DNA from: Tetrahymena elliotti 4EA
Lineage: Eukaryota > Ciliophora > Oligohymenophorea > Hymenostomatida > Tetrahymenidae
Length of the DNA stretch: 64,000 nt
Assembly: GCA_000231825.2 (NCBI GenBank)
Contig: JH720293.1
Location: 558,001-622,000 of the forward strand
Direction of reading: 5' to 3'
Made by a program: the position numbers and the translations under genes. Under the pieces are notes generated by a model. It searched no databases. It was not told the DNA's origin and saw only the letters and a program-made list of their open reading frames with translations. Positions 49,407-61,705 of this stretch are shown here, in pieces. The stretch's first letter is position 1. The number at the start of each line of letters is the position of its first letter.

Positions 49407-50495
49407 TCAATAGACATCTTTGACAAGGACTTTTTTTTAGTGTATAATCTTAAATTTTGATGAAAATGGTTAAATAGGATAATAGCTTTATGATTTTTAT
49501 CTTTCATTATTTTATTACTATTTTTTGAGATTTTATAAACTTTAAATTAGACTTATTTGTGGTTTTTAAGCCTATCTACTTTAGAAAATTTGTATTTTTT
49601 ATAATTATTACTCTTCTTAATTTTATTTTGGAACTATTTCTAAGCTCGATTATTTAACTATAACCACTCCTTCTCGTTTTATACTTGAAGTATTAATATT
49701 TTATTTTAAAATAGTATTAGTAAAATATGAATTGTTGTTTGTTGCTGTTTTTTCAACTTAAATTTAATTTAAATTTTAATATTCAATGTAAGGAATGTAT
49801 GATTTCTATAATAACTATTATTCTATTTATTTATTTGAAGTAATTTCTTTTATTACTTTCTAAGATACTTAGCTAAACGAGCACTATGATTTTGATAAAG
49901 ATCTTCCAGATCTATAGCTTATTACTACTTTCTTAGCTTTTTTATAAGGTGAAGCTTGAAAACTATCTGAGTAGTTAGAATTATTGGTAGTTGGAGTTAT
50001 ATCTTTTTAAATATTAAAACTGTTTAATTAGGTGTTTTAGTTTGTATTTTATGTTATTCCGGTAATATTTCCTTAGCTCATACTTCTTTTACTTTCTTTT
50101 TAAGCTGATTAGCTTCTTAGTTGAAACATTTGATTATTATAAATCCCATAATTTCTTTTTGTCTTTTCTTGAATAATTTTATTTTCTTTAGGGTGAAGAA
50201 CAATAGAAGGATAGTCTCCTTCTAAAAAGTTTATTTTATCTTAATAAAGCTTTATCTAAGGTTCTGATTTTCTTGCATTTATATTTTACAAAGATACATT
50301 TCTGTTTGATTTATGAATAGCAGTGTTAGTAGTATTAGGCCTAAATACATTAGTAGCAGGACCAAAATGGTTTATGTACATCTAAGCTATCTGAGACTTA
50401 AGAGAGTTGTTCATACTATTAAGAGGTATGTATGGGATAACTCTAATATGGGATTAATTCTCATTATTTGTATTAAACTCTCCATTTTTATTCAT
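49407..50495 (-). CDS. Q/N/S-rich, probably disordered protein (array member 2)
   Basis: Single minus-strand frame of 362 aa, ATG at 50495, TGA at 49407. No known domain. It has the same character as its neighbours: Asn/Gln/Ser-rich, with basic-hydrophobic patches KKAKKVVISYRSGRSLSKS, and FKIIHQKKVLVKDVY at the C-terminus. An N-terminal segment (MNNSLKSQIAQMYINHFGP) may form a short helix. The start is the first ATG of the frame. Confidence 0.68.
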
Positions 50496-51249
50496 AGAAA
50501 AAATTATCAAATATACTTGTTAGTTGAATTAATTTAATGTTATTAATATTTAGATAGATATAAATTGTAAATGAAGATTATTTATAATTTCATCTAATTA
50601 TTAAGTAATCAATAGAAAATAGTAAAGTTGGTAAAAATTAACTTAATATTACTTAATAAAATCCAATTATTTATTTCAATTTGTGGTTTTAATAAATTAT
50701 TCAAATTATGATCTTTTACCAACCATAACATTCCCTCAAAAAGCTTACTCTCCATCTCCAGTCCTGTACAAAAACACATCTTAAATTTTTGCTAAAAATA
50801 ATGATCAAATTGTTATTTTAAATTTTTTAAGTTATGAATTTTGAATTTTAAGTACATTCCTCCCAATATTTTACTATGAGATAAAAATAAAAATAAAATT
50901 TTTTGTAAAATGTAGAATAGGAATAAAAATTAAATATTTTTTTTATTTTTATTATTGTATTTTAATTTTTGAACAATTTAATAGAGTTTTTTAGTTTTTG
51001 AAGTTATTTCGTTAAGATCTTGAATGAAAAATAATTCAATAAAATAACTAATCCTTTTTTTAAAATATAAAATAAATTTAATGTTAAAAATTAAAATAAA
51101 TTAAACATTTATTAAAAAGATTTAATTTGTTAATTATATAAAATTTGATAAAATTATTTACAGATATTTTAATTAGTTAATTTTTTATAAATTTGTTAAG
51201 ATTTTTATAATTTTTTGATATGAAAAGTTGAGATTTTGATTAAATAAAC
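50496..51249. other. Intergenic spacer in the minus-strand array
   Basis: About 750 bp, AT-rich. The small plus-strand frames that overlap this area and the genes beside it are antisense artefacts. Confidence 0.5.
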
Positions 51250-52641
51250 TCAATATATTTCATATATTTTTATTGGCTTTAGCTTTTTAGCTGGAAAAAC
51301 TTTTGGATAAAATTAATTTAAAATTTCATTTCTCTAAAAAGAAGGAGCCTAAGATAAAACAATTTCATTATTTAATGAGTTCATATGTAAGAACTCAAAT
51401 TTTTGATTTATTCTTTTTGAGTTTATGGGATGTAAGTTATTTTAATCGGTATTTAGTTGATGCTATTATTTATTGATTTAAATCTTATTATCATTGATTT
51501 TTGAATTAGAATGTTTAGGATCTTTTAAAGGAAACAAAGCAAGATAATTTTACTAATAATTGCTTTGTAAATTATTTTAAGAATCCTACCTCTGCTTTAT
51601 ATTTTATTTATGGTATGGACTTACCATTAATTTACGAGCTCTTAGTTTTGAGTGACGATTATCGACCATTATTGGTGAGAGCTACTACTGTTTAAAAGAT
51701 GGTGTATCTATTCCTAATATTCTTGGTGAATAATTTTGAGATTCCTAAATATTCTAATTATCAACTTATTATGTTAAGATTTCTTTATTTTTATTCATCT
51801 AACCATTTTTTTAATAAATATTTTACTCTTGAAAGTTCTATTATTCAACAGTACTTTTATCTTCATTTGCTTATTACAAAATAGATTTTCTACTATAAAT
51901 AACTTTCTTCTTTTTTCCAAAATCTTTTTCAAAATAGGTTGAATTGGAAAGTTATTCACTCTGCATGATTGACTAATCCAAAAAAGATTTGTTATTTCCT
52001 GCATGTCTGCCTTCCAATACAAAAGAATCATTATTTGTGTTTGTTTTTTGTTTTTAGTTATCCCTTGATATTTTCATTGAACTCTTAATTCTATTAAGAG
52101 AATAATTTGTTAAAAACTTTCCTCTGGAACTACAAAATTCATCTCTGTTAATGATAAATTTTATATCTTAAGGATGAGATGCAGTAGCAGTTCTTCTAAT
52201 TGTTTATCTTTATTAATTGGCAATAGCATCAGCGCTGATATTTAAATTTGATTACTTTTAAGGAGTAGTAGATGATATCTAAGTAGTTTCATTGTTTTTA
52301 TTTTAATATTTCAAAACCCTTTATTTGGAATAGAAAGCTCTAGTTAGATACTTACTCTATGCATGAGGATTCACTTCACTTAAATTTAATGCACTCTACC
52401 TTATCTCAGTATGATTTCTGCTTCTAGTTTTAGAGTCTTTCAATATATGTTATTGAATATCACTGTAGTTGAGTAATAAATCACCCTCCGATTCATTCGT
52501 AAGTAAATCCTAATGAAAACTAGTAGAAATATTGACAGTAGCATTCCTCTATCTCAAAGCATTTTAGTTTAAAATAGTTTTTCTGTTAGATTGTTATGAC
52601 TCATAATTATTAACACTCATACTCTCTAAATAAGCAGGCAT
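51250..52641 (-). CDS. Q/N/S-rich, probably disordered protein (array member 3)
   Basis: Single minus-strand frame of 463 aa, ATG at 52641, TGA at 51250. Gln/Asn/Ser-rich with no recognised domain. It has a basic patch GKKKKVIYSRKSILQQ in the middle, SPRILGIDTPSFKQQ near 310 and a C-terminal FPAKKLKPIKIYEIY. The basic patch and the basic-aromatic C-terminus resemble those of array member 2, hinting at common descent. No function can be assigned. Confidence 0.68.
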
Positions 52642-53908
52642 GCTAAATTGCTAGTTTTAAATCATTATTAATTTTGATGCTTTTATTATTTACTTACCTA
52701 TTAAAAAGATTAATTTTTTTTATTATTTAGGTTTCTGAATTACAATAAGCACTAAAAAAGCGATAATCTTTTTAAAATCTTAATTAGCGAAAAATAAGCA
52801 CCCTTTATAGCCAATAATCAAGTATCATCAAAATTTTTATCACAATCTTTTGATTAATTAATATATGTAATCTAATTTTTGCTTTATATTTTTTTAATAC
52901 ATAAAGGTTTTTTATCTACATAATACTACAATTCCAAATAAATTCTAATATAAATCTGACACATTTTCTATTTTATTTTCACTAAAGTATAATTATAAAA
53001 TAATCTGCGCTTATTGTTATTTACTAAAAGTAAGATTTTATAATTTATGAAAATACTCGATATCAGTCAATTTTATTTTAAATTTGATATTGATTTCAAA
53101 ACCTTTTTATTCTGATGTAAGGTTAAATTTTATAAACACATCTGATAGCTTAACTTTAAACCAGAATTCTTTTATTATAAATTAAATTTATTTGTTACTT
53201 CAATATCTTTATTTTCACTTAGGACCTTTTTGTTTTAAATTATAAAAGGATTTATTTAAAATAAAAATAGTTAATACATTTGCATAAAATTTATTTTATT
53301 TAAAATAACTTAAATATTTTCTCAAATTTTAAATTAATTAAAAAAAAATATGAAACTTGGCATCTAATTTTCAAATTTAAGCTAGATTTTTGAGTTATAA
53401 CCTCATTTATTTTAAAAATTTTTCTTTTTTAAGATAGCTACTTTTATTATAATTTAATTGTATTTAAGATGAAAAATTTAATAAAAAAATAATATTTTAT
53501 ATGTCTAATAAATCTTAAACAAATAAAAATTAAAGTTTTAATAAAATCTAAAATATTATTCAATGATTAAATCATAATTAATTAATTTTGTCAAGTTATT
53601 TATATTTGTTTATCTTTTTTGTAAAACTTTAAATAAAGGTTTTGTGAAGTGTAAAAAGATTAAAGATTTATAGTAAATTTTATTAATTATGAATTTTTTA
53701 CAAAGATTTAATAATATAAATTTGTTAAAGATTTAATAGAATAATTTTAATAAATTATTATTAATTGATAAATATTTTTTTTAATCAACATTTATTTTGA
53801 GAATTTTTTATTTTTGTTATTGAGGAATAATCTTTTATAATTTTTGTTAAATCTTTTACTTTAAATATTTTTTAAAGAAATTATATAAATTTTTATTGTT
53901 AGAAAAGG
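52642..53908. other. Intergenic spacer in the minus-strand array
   Basis: About 1.27 kb of AT-rich DNA between array members 3 and 4, with no other feature recognised. Confidence 0.5.
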
Positions 53909-55471
53909 TCATACATTCACGACTTAAGTTGACTAAAGAGAAGGAGTAGTCACTTTTATAGAGAAGCTATTTTAGTTATTTTAGATTAAATTGGAATACT
54001 TTGGTCTTGAAATAATTTGTTTTGCTTCGTTGTAAAGACTAGCTAAATCTTAAACACTTTCAGGAGAGTATGAAGTGCGAATAGCTCTGTTATAGTTGTA
54101 GACTGAAATGACTTTCATTTTTTCTCCAAGTTTGTCTTCTTTGGGAGGTGTTTGTAAGATTTTTTAATTATTCTTAATTGATTGTTTTAACTTTATGTTT
54201 TGATATTTGAACATTTTTGGTAAATATCTATTTTAATTTAGAGACTAACAATCTGAATTTATGTTACAGTCTTTTTAACTTGTTTAATGAAAACCAGGTT
54301 ATTTTTAAATTAGATTACAGTCATCAATTATTTTCTTGCTTTGTATAATTTGATCAGCTTCGATTTATTATTAGCTTGAATTACTTTGTACTTTAGATGC
54401 CAAAGTTGTTGTTTAAGTACCATCATGGCATGTATCTAAGCAGGAGAAACTGTTTATTTCTTCATCACTTTTACTTATTTCGAGATATTAAATTTCAGTT
54501 TTTACTTACTTTTATAAGTCTAGTTAAGCAGGGCTGCTTTATCTTGATAATTATTCTCTGACTTGCTAATGATAATAAAGATTACTCTTGTTCCTCATTC
54601 TTGAGTCAGGACAAGTTAATATAATTTTATTGGTTTGCTAATTGGTTAACTGCTAGCATAAGGCATTTGAATATTTTTAGTAATCCATAGTTTAGCTTAT
54701 AGAATTTATTATATTATCGCGTTTTTTATTAAGCTATGGAGAGATGTTATGATTTTCATAGACCACACCTTAAGGTCTTGACTAGCATCTAGACAAAGAG
54801 CGGTATGTATTAGAATTTTCGCTATCTCTATCAAAATCCTTTATCAATGGAGAATTCATCTTTTTTTAGCTTACAAGTACCTTTCTAATTCTCATCCCTG
54901 ACTGATTGGAATTAAGATTCACTGTTTGTGTCTAATCTGCTTTTAGATCATCACAAGAGGTTTATTGAATTTACTATTTCTATTATTTGTATGCAGAAAG
55001 GCAAGATGGTAATGATGATCTTGCTCTAGGCTATTAGTAACCTTTTTACATAATGATAAAAGAAGCATTTAATTCTTCAGGAGCCTTGTTGCAAATACTT
55101 CTACTTTAAATGTTTCTTTTATTCATCATATAGGGAGAATTAGGAGAAGAAAGAACACTTTTTTTAATGGTTGTTTATTTTTTAGTCTATGAAGAAGATT
55201 CTGTTTGAATTCTTCCATTTTTTGATTAGATTAAAGAGTTGTTGCGATGATGTTTAATAGAACCCACATTACTTGTTTCTAAACTTCTTGGATATTTAGC
55301 AGAATAATCAGAAACCTCAGTCTTAATGTAATTTGATAATTTCTTTTTAACTATAATAGTTTTTAATTCATTTATTTTAGATAGATATTCAATAGAGGTA
55401 TTTGATTCCATTTTGTGTTCATCCTCACTTTATTTATTCATCTGAATGTCTTTGTTATCCTAGTACGCCAT
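53909..55471 (-). CDS. Q/N/S-rich, probably disordered protein (array member 4)
   Basis: Single minus-strand frame of 520 aa, ATG at 55471, TGA at 53909. Ser/Gln/Asn-rich, with a short charged N-terminal helix (IEYLSKINELKTIIVKKKL). Basic patches are MRIRKVLVSQKKM and, near the C-terminus, EKMKVISVYNYNRAIRTSY followed by SPESVQDLASLYNEAKQII, which may fold. No family is recognised. A second in-frame ATG lies at 55411. It is the most upstream of the four array members. Confidence 0.68.
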
Positions 55472-56800
55472 AGTAATAAAGAAATGAATACTGCTTTTAC
55501 AGATAAGATAAAAAAGACTTCTTTTTTTTGTGAGATTAAATTATTATCTTATTTGTTTCTTTTAATTTTTTTAGATTAATTATAAATAGTAAATTTATTG
55601 CAATCTGTCTTATACATTTATTGATAAAATCTTTTAATTTTTTACAAGATATAATGAAGATACAAGTTTAATGTAAATTTGCTTTTACAAACGATCTATT
55701 TATACTTATTAGTGCAATCAGAAGTAAATCAAAATAATAAATTTCTTCAAATGTGTTTCATAGTACTAACATTTTTAGCTTAAATTTGTTACTGTATTTG
55801 ACTTATTTTACAGATTCTTTAAATATTTTAATGTTACAATTATTTAAATTTAATCTTTTTTCAACTTGTTGTTTCTATATTCAGATTCTACATAAGTAAA
55901 TCTTTTTTTTATTCTATTTCAAAGTATCATATAAATTAACATAACTTTCTTAAGATTTATTTATGATGATTTACAAATCGACGCCTTCTTAAATTTAGGC
56001 GTATTATCTCTCATTTTAAAAGTTTACTTTTTTTTAATTTACTCATAGATACTCTTGCTTTTGCTTTATTAGTAATTCTTTTTTAATAATCATAATTCAA
56101 TAATTTACTTTTTTTTAAAAACCTTTTATTTCTTTAAAAAATAAAATAATTTTATATCAAAACTTACTATTAATTAGAATAGATTTCTGCTAATTTAGTT
56201 TATTATTTTAATTTTCAGTTTATTTAAATTTATCATAACTAAATCAAATGTACATTATTTAATTTGATTGTAGATTTTATTATATCCATATAAAGTTCTT
56301 TTAAATAAAAAAAAGTGAAATTAGATCTTACATTATTTTTTTCAAAACTGATGAAAAAAAATCGATAGTTTGTGTTTTATTTAATTATTTGCTTTAGATT
56401 TACATTTGGCTTTGGCAGAAATTGTTTAAAAAATTGAAATTTTTTTAGATAATTATTTATTAAAATAATTTAAATGCTTTAAAGTTTTCATATTTTCTTT
56501 TAAACTAGAATAAAAAGTATCTTTTTAAATCTTTTTTCTGAAAAATATTTAATATAATTTAGATTAGCAACTCACTAATATCTGTGTTTATTTACACTTT
56601 TTTATGAGCTTTTTTTAAATTTAATTTAATTTATGTTTTCCCTCTTCGTAATTTATAAAAATAAAGAAAATACTCAATCATAATTGATAAAAATTATAAA
56701 CATTGATTTTCTCAAAATAGCCTTCTATAAAAATATTCTGCCATGTATAATTTAGTTTAAAAAATTCAACTATTATTTTGAGGAAACATTTTTTTCGAAG
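55472..56800. other. AT-rich intergenic region
   Basis: About 1.3 kb upstream of the minus-strand array, dominated by T- and A-runs. It should include the promoter of array member 4. No gene is seen. Confidence 0.5.
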
Positions 56801-56827
56801 AATTTTTGACCAAAGCTTATATCCTTA

Positions 56828-59800
56828 GGTAAATTTACAGAAATACTTTTAGGAGATCAAATAAAGAATTAAAATATCTAACAAGAAAAGGTAATATGAA
56901 AGTCTACAAAATCAATATTATATTCTAATTATGATAACAAGGAATAAGAAAATAAATATTTCTTTTTTATAAGTTAGAAAGTATAAGAAATAATTTACTT
57001 AGGAGTAAATTATCTCGAAAAAATATTTAAATATCTTTTGAAAACGAAAAAAATTAATCATAAATTGTATAAAGCTACTCAGTTTTTACCATAAAATAGT
57101 TAAGGAAAAAGGGGATTTTTAAATAAAAAAGTTTCTGATATATTGATATTAATATTAAGGCACTATTTTTAAGTGTGTGTAATTAATATATATTTGAAAT
57201 TAAGAATCTAAATAATTTTAGAAGTAATAGATTTTTACCCAAAATTTTAATTTACTCAATATGAAATTAGTAACAGCTTAAAAAATATTGAATAGAGGTA
57301 CCTTTCTTTTTGTTTATTTCTTTCTTTGTTTCCTCTAACATAAATTTATGACAAATAAAAAACTTCGAATTTTCTTATTTTTTTGAAAAAATTGATATAA
57401 TATCTAAATAAGAAAAGAAATTTCTTTACAAATAAACAAATACTTTCAACTTGTAGGTTTGGTCATCCCTCTATGCAAATTCGCAAAAAAGTATTTGGAG
57501 ATGGTGAAATATTTTTTAAAATTAGCTACAAAATTAAAAAGAATAGATGGACTATAGGAGTTTAATTAAATTAATTATGTGATTACTAAATTACCATTCT
57601 AATTTTAAGAATTGCTAAAAGGCGACTAGTAAATTTTATTATAAAAATAGGTTGCTTACAGACTATTTCATACATTTAAATCTGCCTAGAGTTTTTTTTA
57701 GCCTGTTATTTCAGTGTCTAATAGTTGAATTACATTTTCACAAGCATTGAGCTTCTATTTTCTAATAAAACGGGATTTAATATCATAACATTGCATTTAT
57801 TTTTTATAAAGAAGTCGTAAACAGTTATCAAAAATATTAGGAGAAGGTCTTTCATATAAAAGTAATCTTTTTCTTTATCTCAAGGCTTGAAAATAAATAG
57901 ATAAGTAGAGGATCTAATATAAATCTAAATTTAAATACAAAAATAAGTATTTTTAAGAAATAGATCAATTTTTATGCTTTTTCATTTTTCGATAATTTGC
58001 TAAACGAATAAATATCTTGCATTTACATACATAACAATCAATTAAACGCTGTTCTGAACATCGAATTTTCAATAAATGTTGTTTCTAAATTTGATTTCAC
58101 CACATTTATTTTTTGCTTTCTTCATAAATTTAAATAGTGGTAAACCAAAATATAAACCGCATTCTAGCTCAAAATTTTTTAAAAAAAGCTCATTTCGATT
58201 ACTCTTGTTTCAAACATGAATAAGCTAAAATATTCCGTAATAGCAAAAAAATAATGGAATGATTAAGCTAGTTTCTTCAAAAGAAAAAATAATTTCTGAA
58301 CAAGTTGTTAAATTTTAATTATAATTTCCTAAAATAATTATGAATTATGTTAAAAACGCAAAAGATGACTTATTTCATGGAAGTTTAATCAACTAAAAGT
58401 ATTTTATCAGATAACATAGAAATTTGATTCAGAAGGAAATTTCGCAATCAATGAGTTGTAAAATTAGCTAATTTTAAAAGATCATCTTGAATTAGTTTGA
58501 ATAAAATGTAAAATAAGGATTAAAGAAAAGTAAGAACTATCACAAATATTTTAAGGGAATGTTTTGAAAATTAATTGCAATACTTTAAAAGTTCTTAATG
58601 ATTAAAAAGCAATTGATTGCAAGCTCTTAAATACATGGCTAATTGATAATATTTAGATTGATAGATATTTTCCATTCATTTGTAAAGGATGAATTTGAGA
58701 GAATAATTACGTCACAAAATAATTAATAAATTTAATGTTATTATTTAATAAATTTTTTTATTTAACATCAAATATTTAAAAATATCCCACAATTAATAAT
58801 CTCCTTATTCCTTATCATGCTTTTTCTCTTTATATGTTTATTTTTTCTAAAGCTATTTCTCAATAAACCACCTTTTCCTGTTATTTGCTCTTAATTTTAT
58901 TTAAATTAACTTTAATGCTTGTTCTCAAATTTTTTTCGTTTTAAAATTTTCAACAAATGTAAAAGTAGCCTGTCAAAAATTTAATCTAATAACAGTATAT
59001 TAACAAAATTATTTAAAGTTAAAATCCACTCCAAAAAAGAGATAATTTTAATCAAGCATTATCTAAGGGTATACTATTTAAGTTTTATTACTTTGTTTTA
59101 TAATTAGAAAAACAAAATGGATTTATAATTAATATTGATTAACTCTCAAAATAAATTTGCTGTGTATTTATAGAAAAAACCCAAAGAATTAATTTAAATA
59201 AGTAATCCTTTCAGAATTTTTTGTATATTTCGATAATTGTAAAAGACTTCAAAATATGATAGAAATTCATTCTTGTGAAGCAAAAATTAAATTAAGAAAA
59301 GATCCCGAGTATAAATTTTTTGGGAGCATAAACTATTTAGTTATGTTAAATTTCAAAAGGCGAAAAAATTAAATTTTAAAAAGAAGGAATGTTATTTGAA
59401 AATATTAACAATCTAGATAATAAATAATCAGAATTAAGGTATCCATCTGTTATTTACTATGATCTAAAACAAAATTGTGGACGCATTATATTGTTTGTAT
59501 ATGTTGCTTACAAATTTATTTAAAAATTAAATCCTCCATAAAAAAGTTTTGTTAAGTGATAAGAGAGTTATGTTAAATTTGCAAAAAATGTAAATTAAAT
59601 TTGATTTTGATATTTAAAAATGAAGGTGTTTTATTTGCTTAATACAAAAAAAGTAACATTTAATTGAACCAGAATTCGATGAAATAGTAATAATCTCTAA
59701 TTACCATAAGCAAAGCAAATAAGAAAAATCAAAGGATATAATTCAAAATACATTTTGCTTTTTAATTTTAGAAAAATATCCCAAATTTTTTTGTTAATTA

Positions 59801-60511
59801 ATCAAAAACGAGGTTTCATAACAAATAAAATTAATTAGAAAAATTATCAAAAGATTTATCTGTGTTATTTGAATTGGGGAATCTTTTAAAAATTAGTGAA
59901 AAGGATAATTGAAGATTGTTAATACTGAAAGCATTTTTTTTTAACATAAATTAAAATTTCTTAAAAGAATCTTTGATACATCAACTTACTTTTTCATAAT
60001 TAGTGAGTCTCAATAATAATTACAACCAATAGAACTGGCTGGTATCTATTTTCTAAAAAATTAATTTGATAAGATAAAATGTGATCTAGAAAATGTTTAA
60101 AAAGTTTCTCTGAGGTTAAAGAAATTAGGTTTTTTTGTAAAATTAAATTGAAATTTCATTATGGAGAGAAAACTTCTAAAATTATGAATTATAAAAGACT
60201 AACTATTTATTGTTAGGTCAATATATGCTTCTCTATTTGCTTTTATGTAGAAAATTTTAATTAAAAGTATAACTAGATCAATAAGCGGGTAGGTCTCTTT
60301 ATAGTTTAGGTTATTTTAGATTTTTTTATTTAAATGGACTGATAAATTGAAGAACGCAATCACCTAATAGTTGAATGAAAAATACATTTTTATTCAACAT
60401 TACTTTGAATGTTTTAAAAGTTCATACTTTTTGTAATTTTAGTGGTATTTAAGAAAAGTATGCCAAAAGGAGCTAAATTAACTTGAGGCGATCTAAGTAA
60501 AAAGAAATTGA
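56828..60511 (+). other. Possible multi-exon gene or gene relic
   Basis: Several protein-like stretches occur on the plus strand, but I cannot join them convincingly. Examples are LGKFTEILLGDQIKNQNIQQ near 56828 and a frame at about 56940-57298 with NYLEKIFKYLLKT and LEVIDFYPKFQFTQY. Others are KLATKLKRIDGLQEFNQINY near 57510, LQPIELAGIYFLKNQFD near 60020, and KWTDKLKNAITQQLNEKYIF near 60330, ending at TGA 60509-60511. Splice-like GT..AG pairs exist between some of them. With only TGA as stop, frames of 60-100 codons arise by chance in this composition. It may be a real gene with many introns, a pseudogene, or noise. Confidence 0.25.
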
Positions 60512-61705
60512 ATATTTATATTCCTATTTTAATCAAATATTTAACAGTTTCAGTGGTTACTTAATGTAAACATTTGGATGGTTGATTCTTTTTCTTCAAT
60601 TTTCAATTTCTAATCATAAATAATTGATCATTTTATACATATCAAAAAAGGTAATTAGGAAAATATTTGTATAGAGTCAAATACTTTAATTGATTTTTAT
60701 ATCTATCTAAAGATCTACAATTTGAGTGAATTTAATTCTTTCTTTTCTTGTGATAAGTGAACATAAACATTTCTTTGGACTTATAATTATCATTTACAAA
60801 ATTTTAATCTTTAAATGAAATAAATCTAAAATTCTTATTTCTTGTTATCACTTTAAAAGTAACCACTCCTATCTCATTTTCAAGATTGTACAAATTAATT
60901 TTCTTTAAATTTTCAGTTAAACTTCAAACAATTACACAGCTCAGTTTTAAAAAATTAGCAATTTTTATAAAATAAGGCTAAAATCTGTATAGAAATGAAA
61001 AGTTTTTGTAAGCCTTTGTTAATTTTATAAAAAGCTTTTAAAATACATAATATTTTTATATTATGCTTTATGCTGATTTCAACTATTTTTCTGTGCGGGT
61101 GAGATAAATTTTACTTTTTTATCTTCTTTTGACCTATAGATTAATACACTAATTAATCCAATAATTTTTTGAGGTTTGAAGATTTAAAATATGAAAAGGG
61201 CGAGCTATAGAGTGTGTGTTTTCTTCTAAAAAATAAAATATTCATGTGCTTATGCAGCATATCAATAAAAGAACATAAGATATTTTAAAATTTTATATTA
61301 TTAGTCATATGAATGTAATTAGAAGCTAATTACCACATTATCTTAATTTTATAGTTAATTACTAAATAATTTTCTTTTAATTGAAATAATATCCAAAAAG
61401 AGGATAGGCCGGCCGTAATTTGATAATTTTTGTTTTAATCAATATTTTTTTTATAATTGTAAGAAAAAAATTTGAGATTATTAAACTTGGTGGCTTTTTA
61501 TTCCAAATTAAAACAATGAAAGGATCTATACTTGATTAATCAAAACAAAAAAAACATAAAAAATTCAAATAAGCATAAAAAATCTGAAAAAATAAAAATA
61601 CCTCTGAAATTTATTAATTAGCTCTTAATCAAAAGAGTATAAAGAAAAGAACTGTATATTCTCATCATATCAATACAATAAATAAATACTTTCAAAAGTA
61701 ATAAT
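60512..61705. other. AT-rich intergenic region
   Basis: About 1.2 kb before the right-edge gene. There is a local GGCCGGCC-containing string at 61406-61415 (TAGGCCGGCCGTAA), conspicuous in this AT-rich DNA but without recognised function. The last 100 bases are probably the leader of the next gene. Confidence 0.5.

Noticed and set aside
57106..57114. AAAAAGGGG tract like the A5G5 signal flanking a Tetrahymena eliminated element
   Set aside because: Only four G, and no matching inverted tract at a suitable distance; likely chance.
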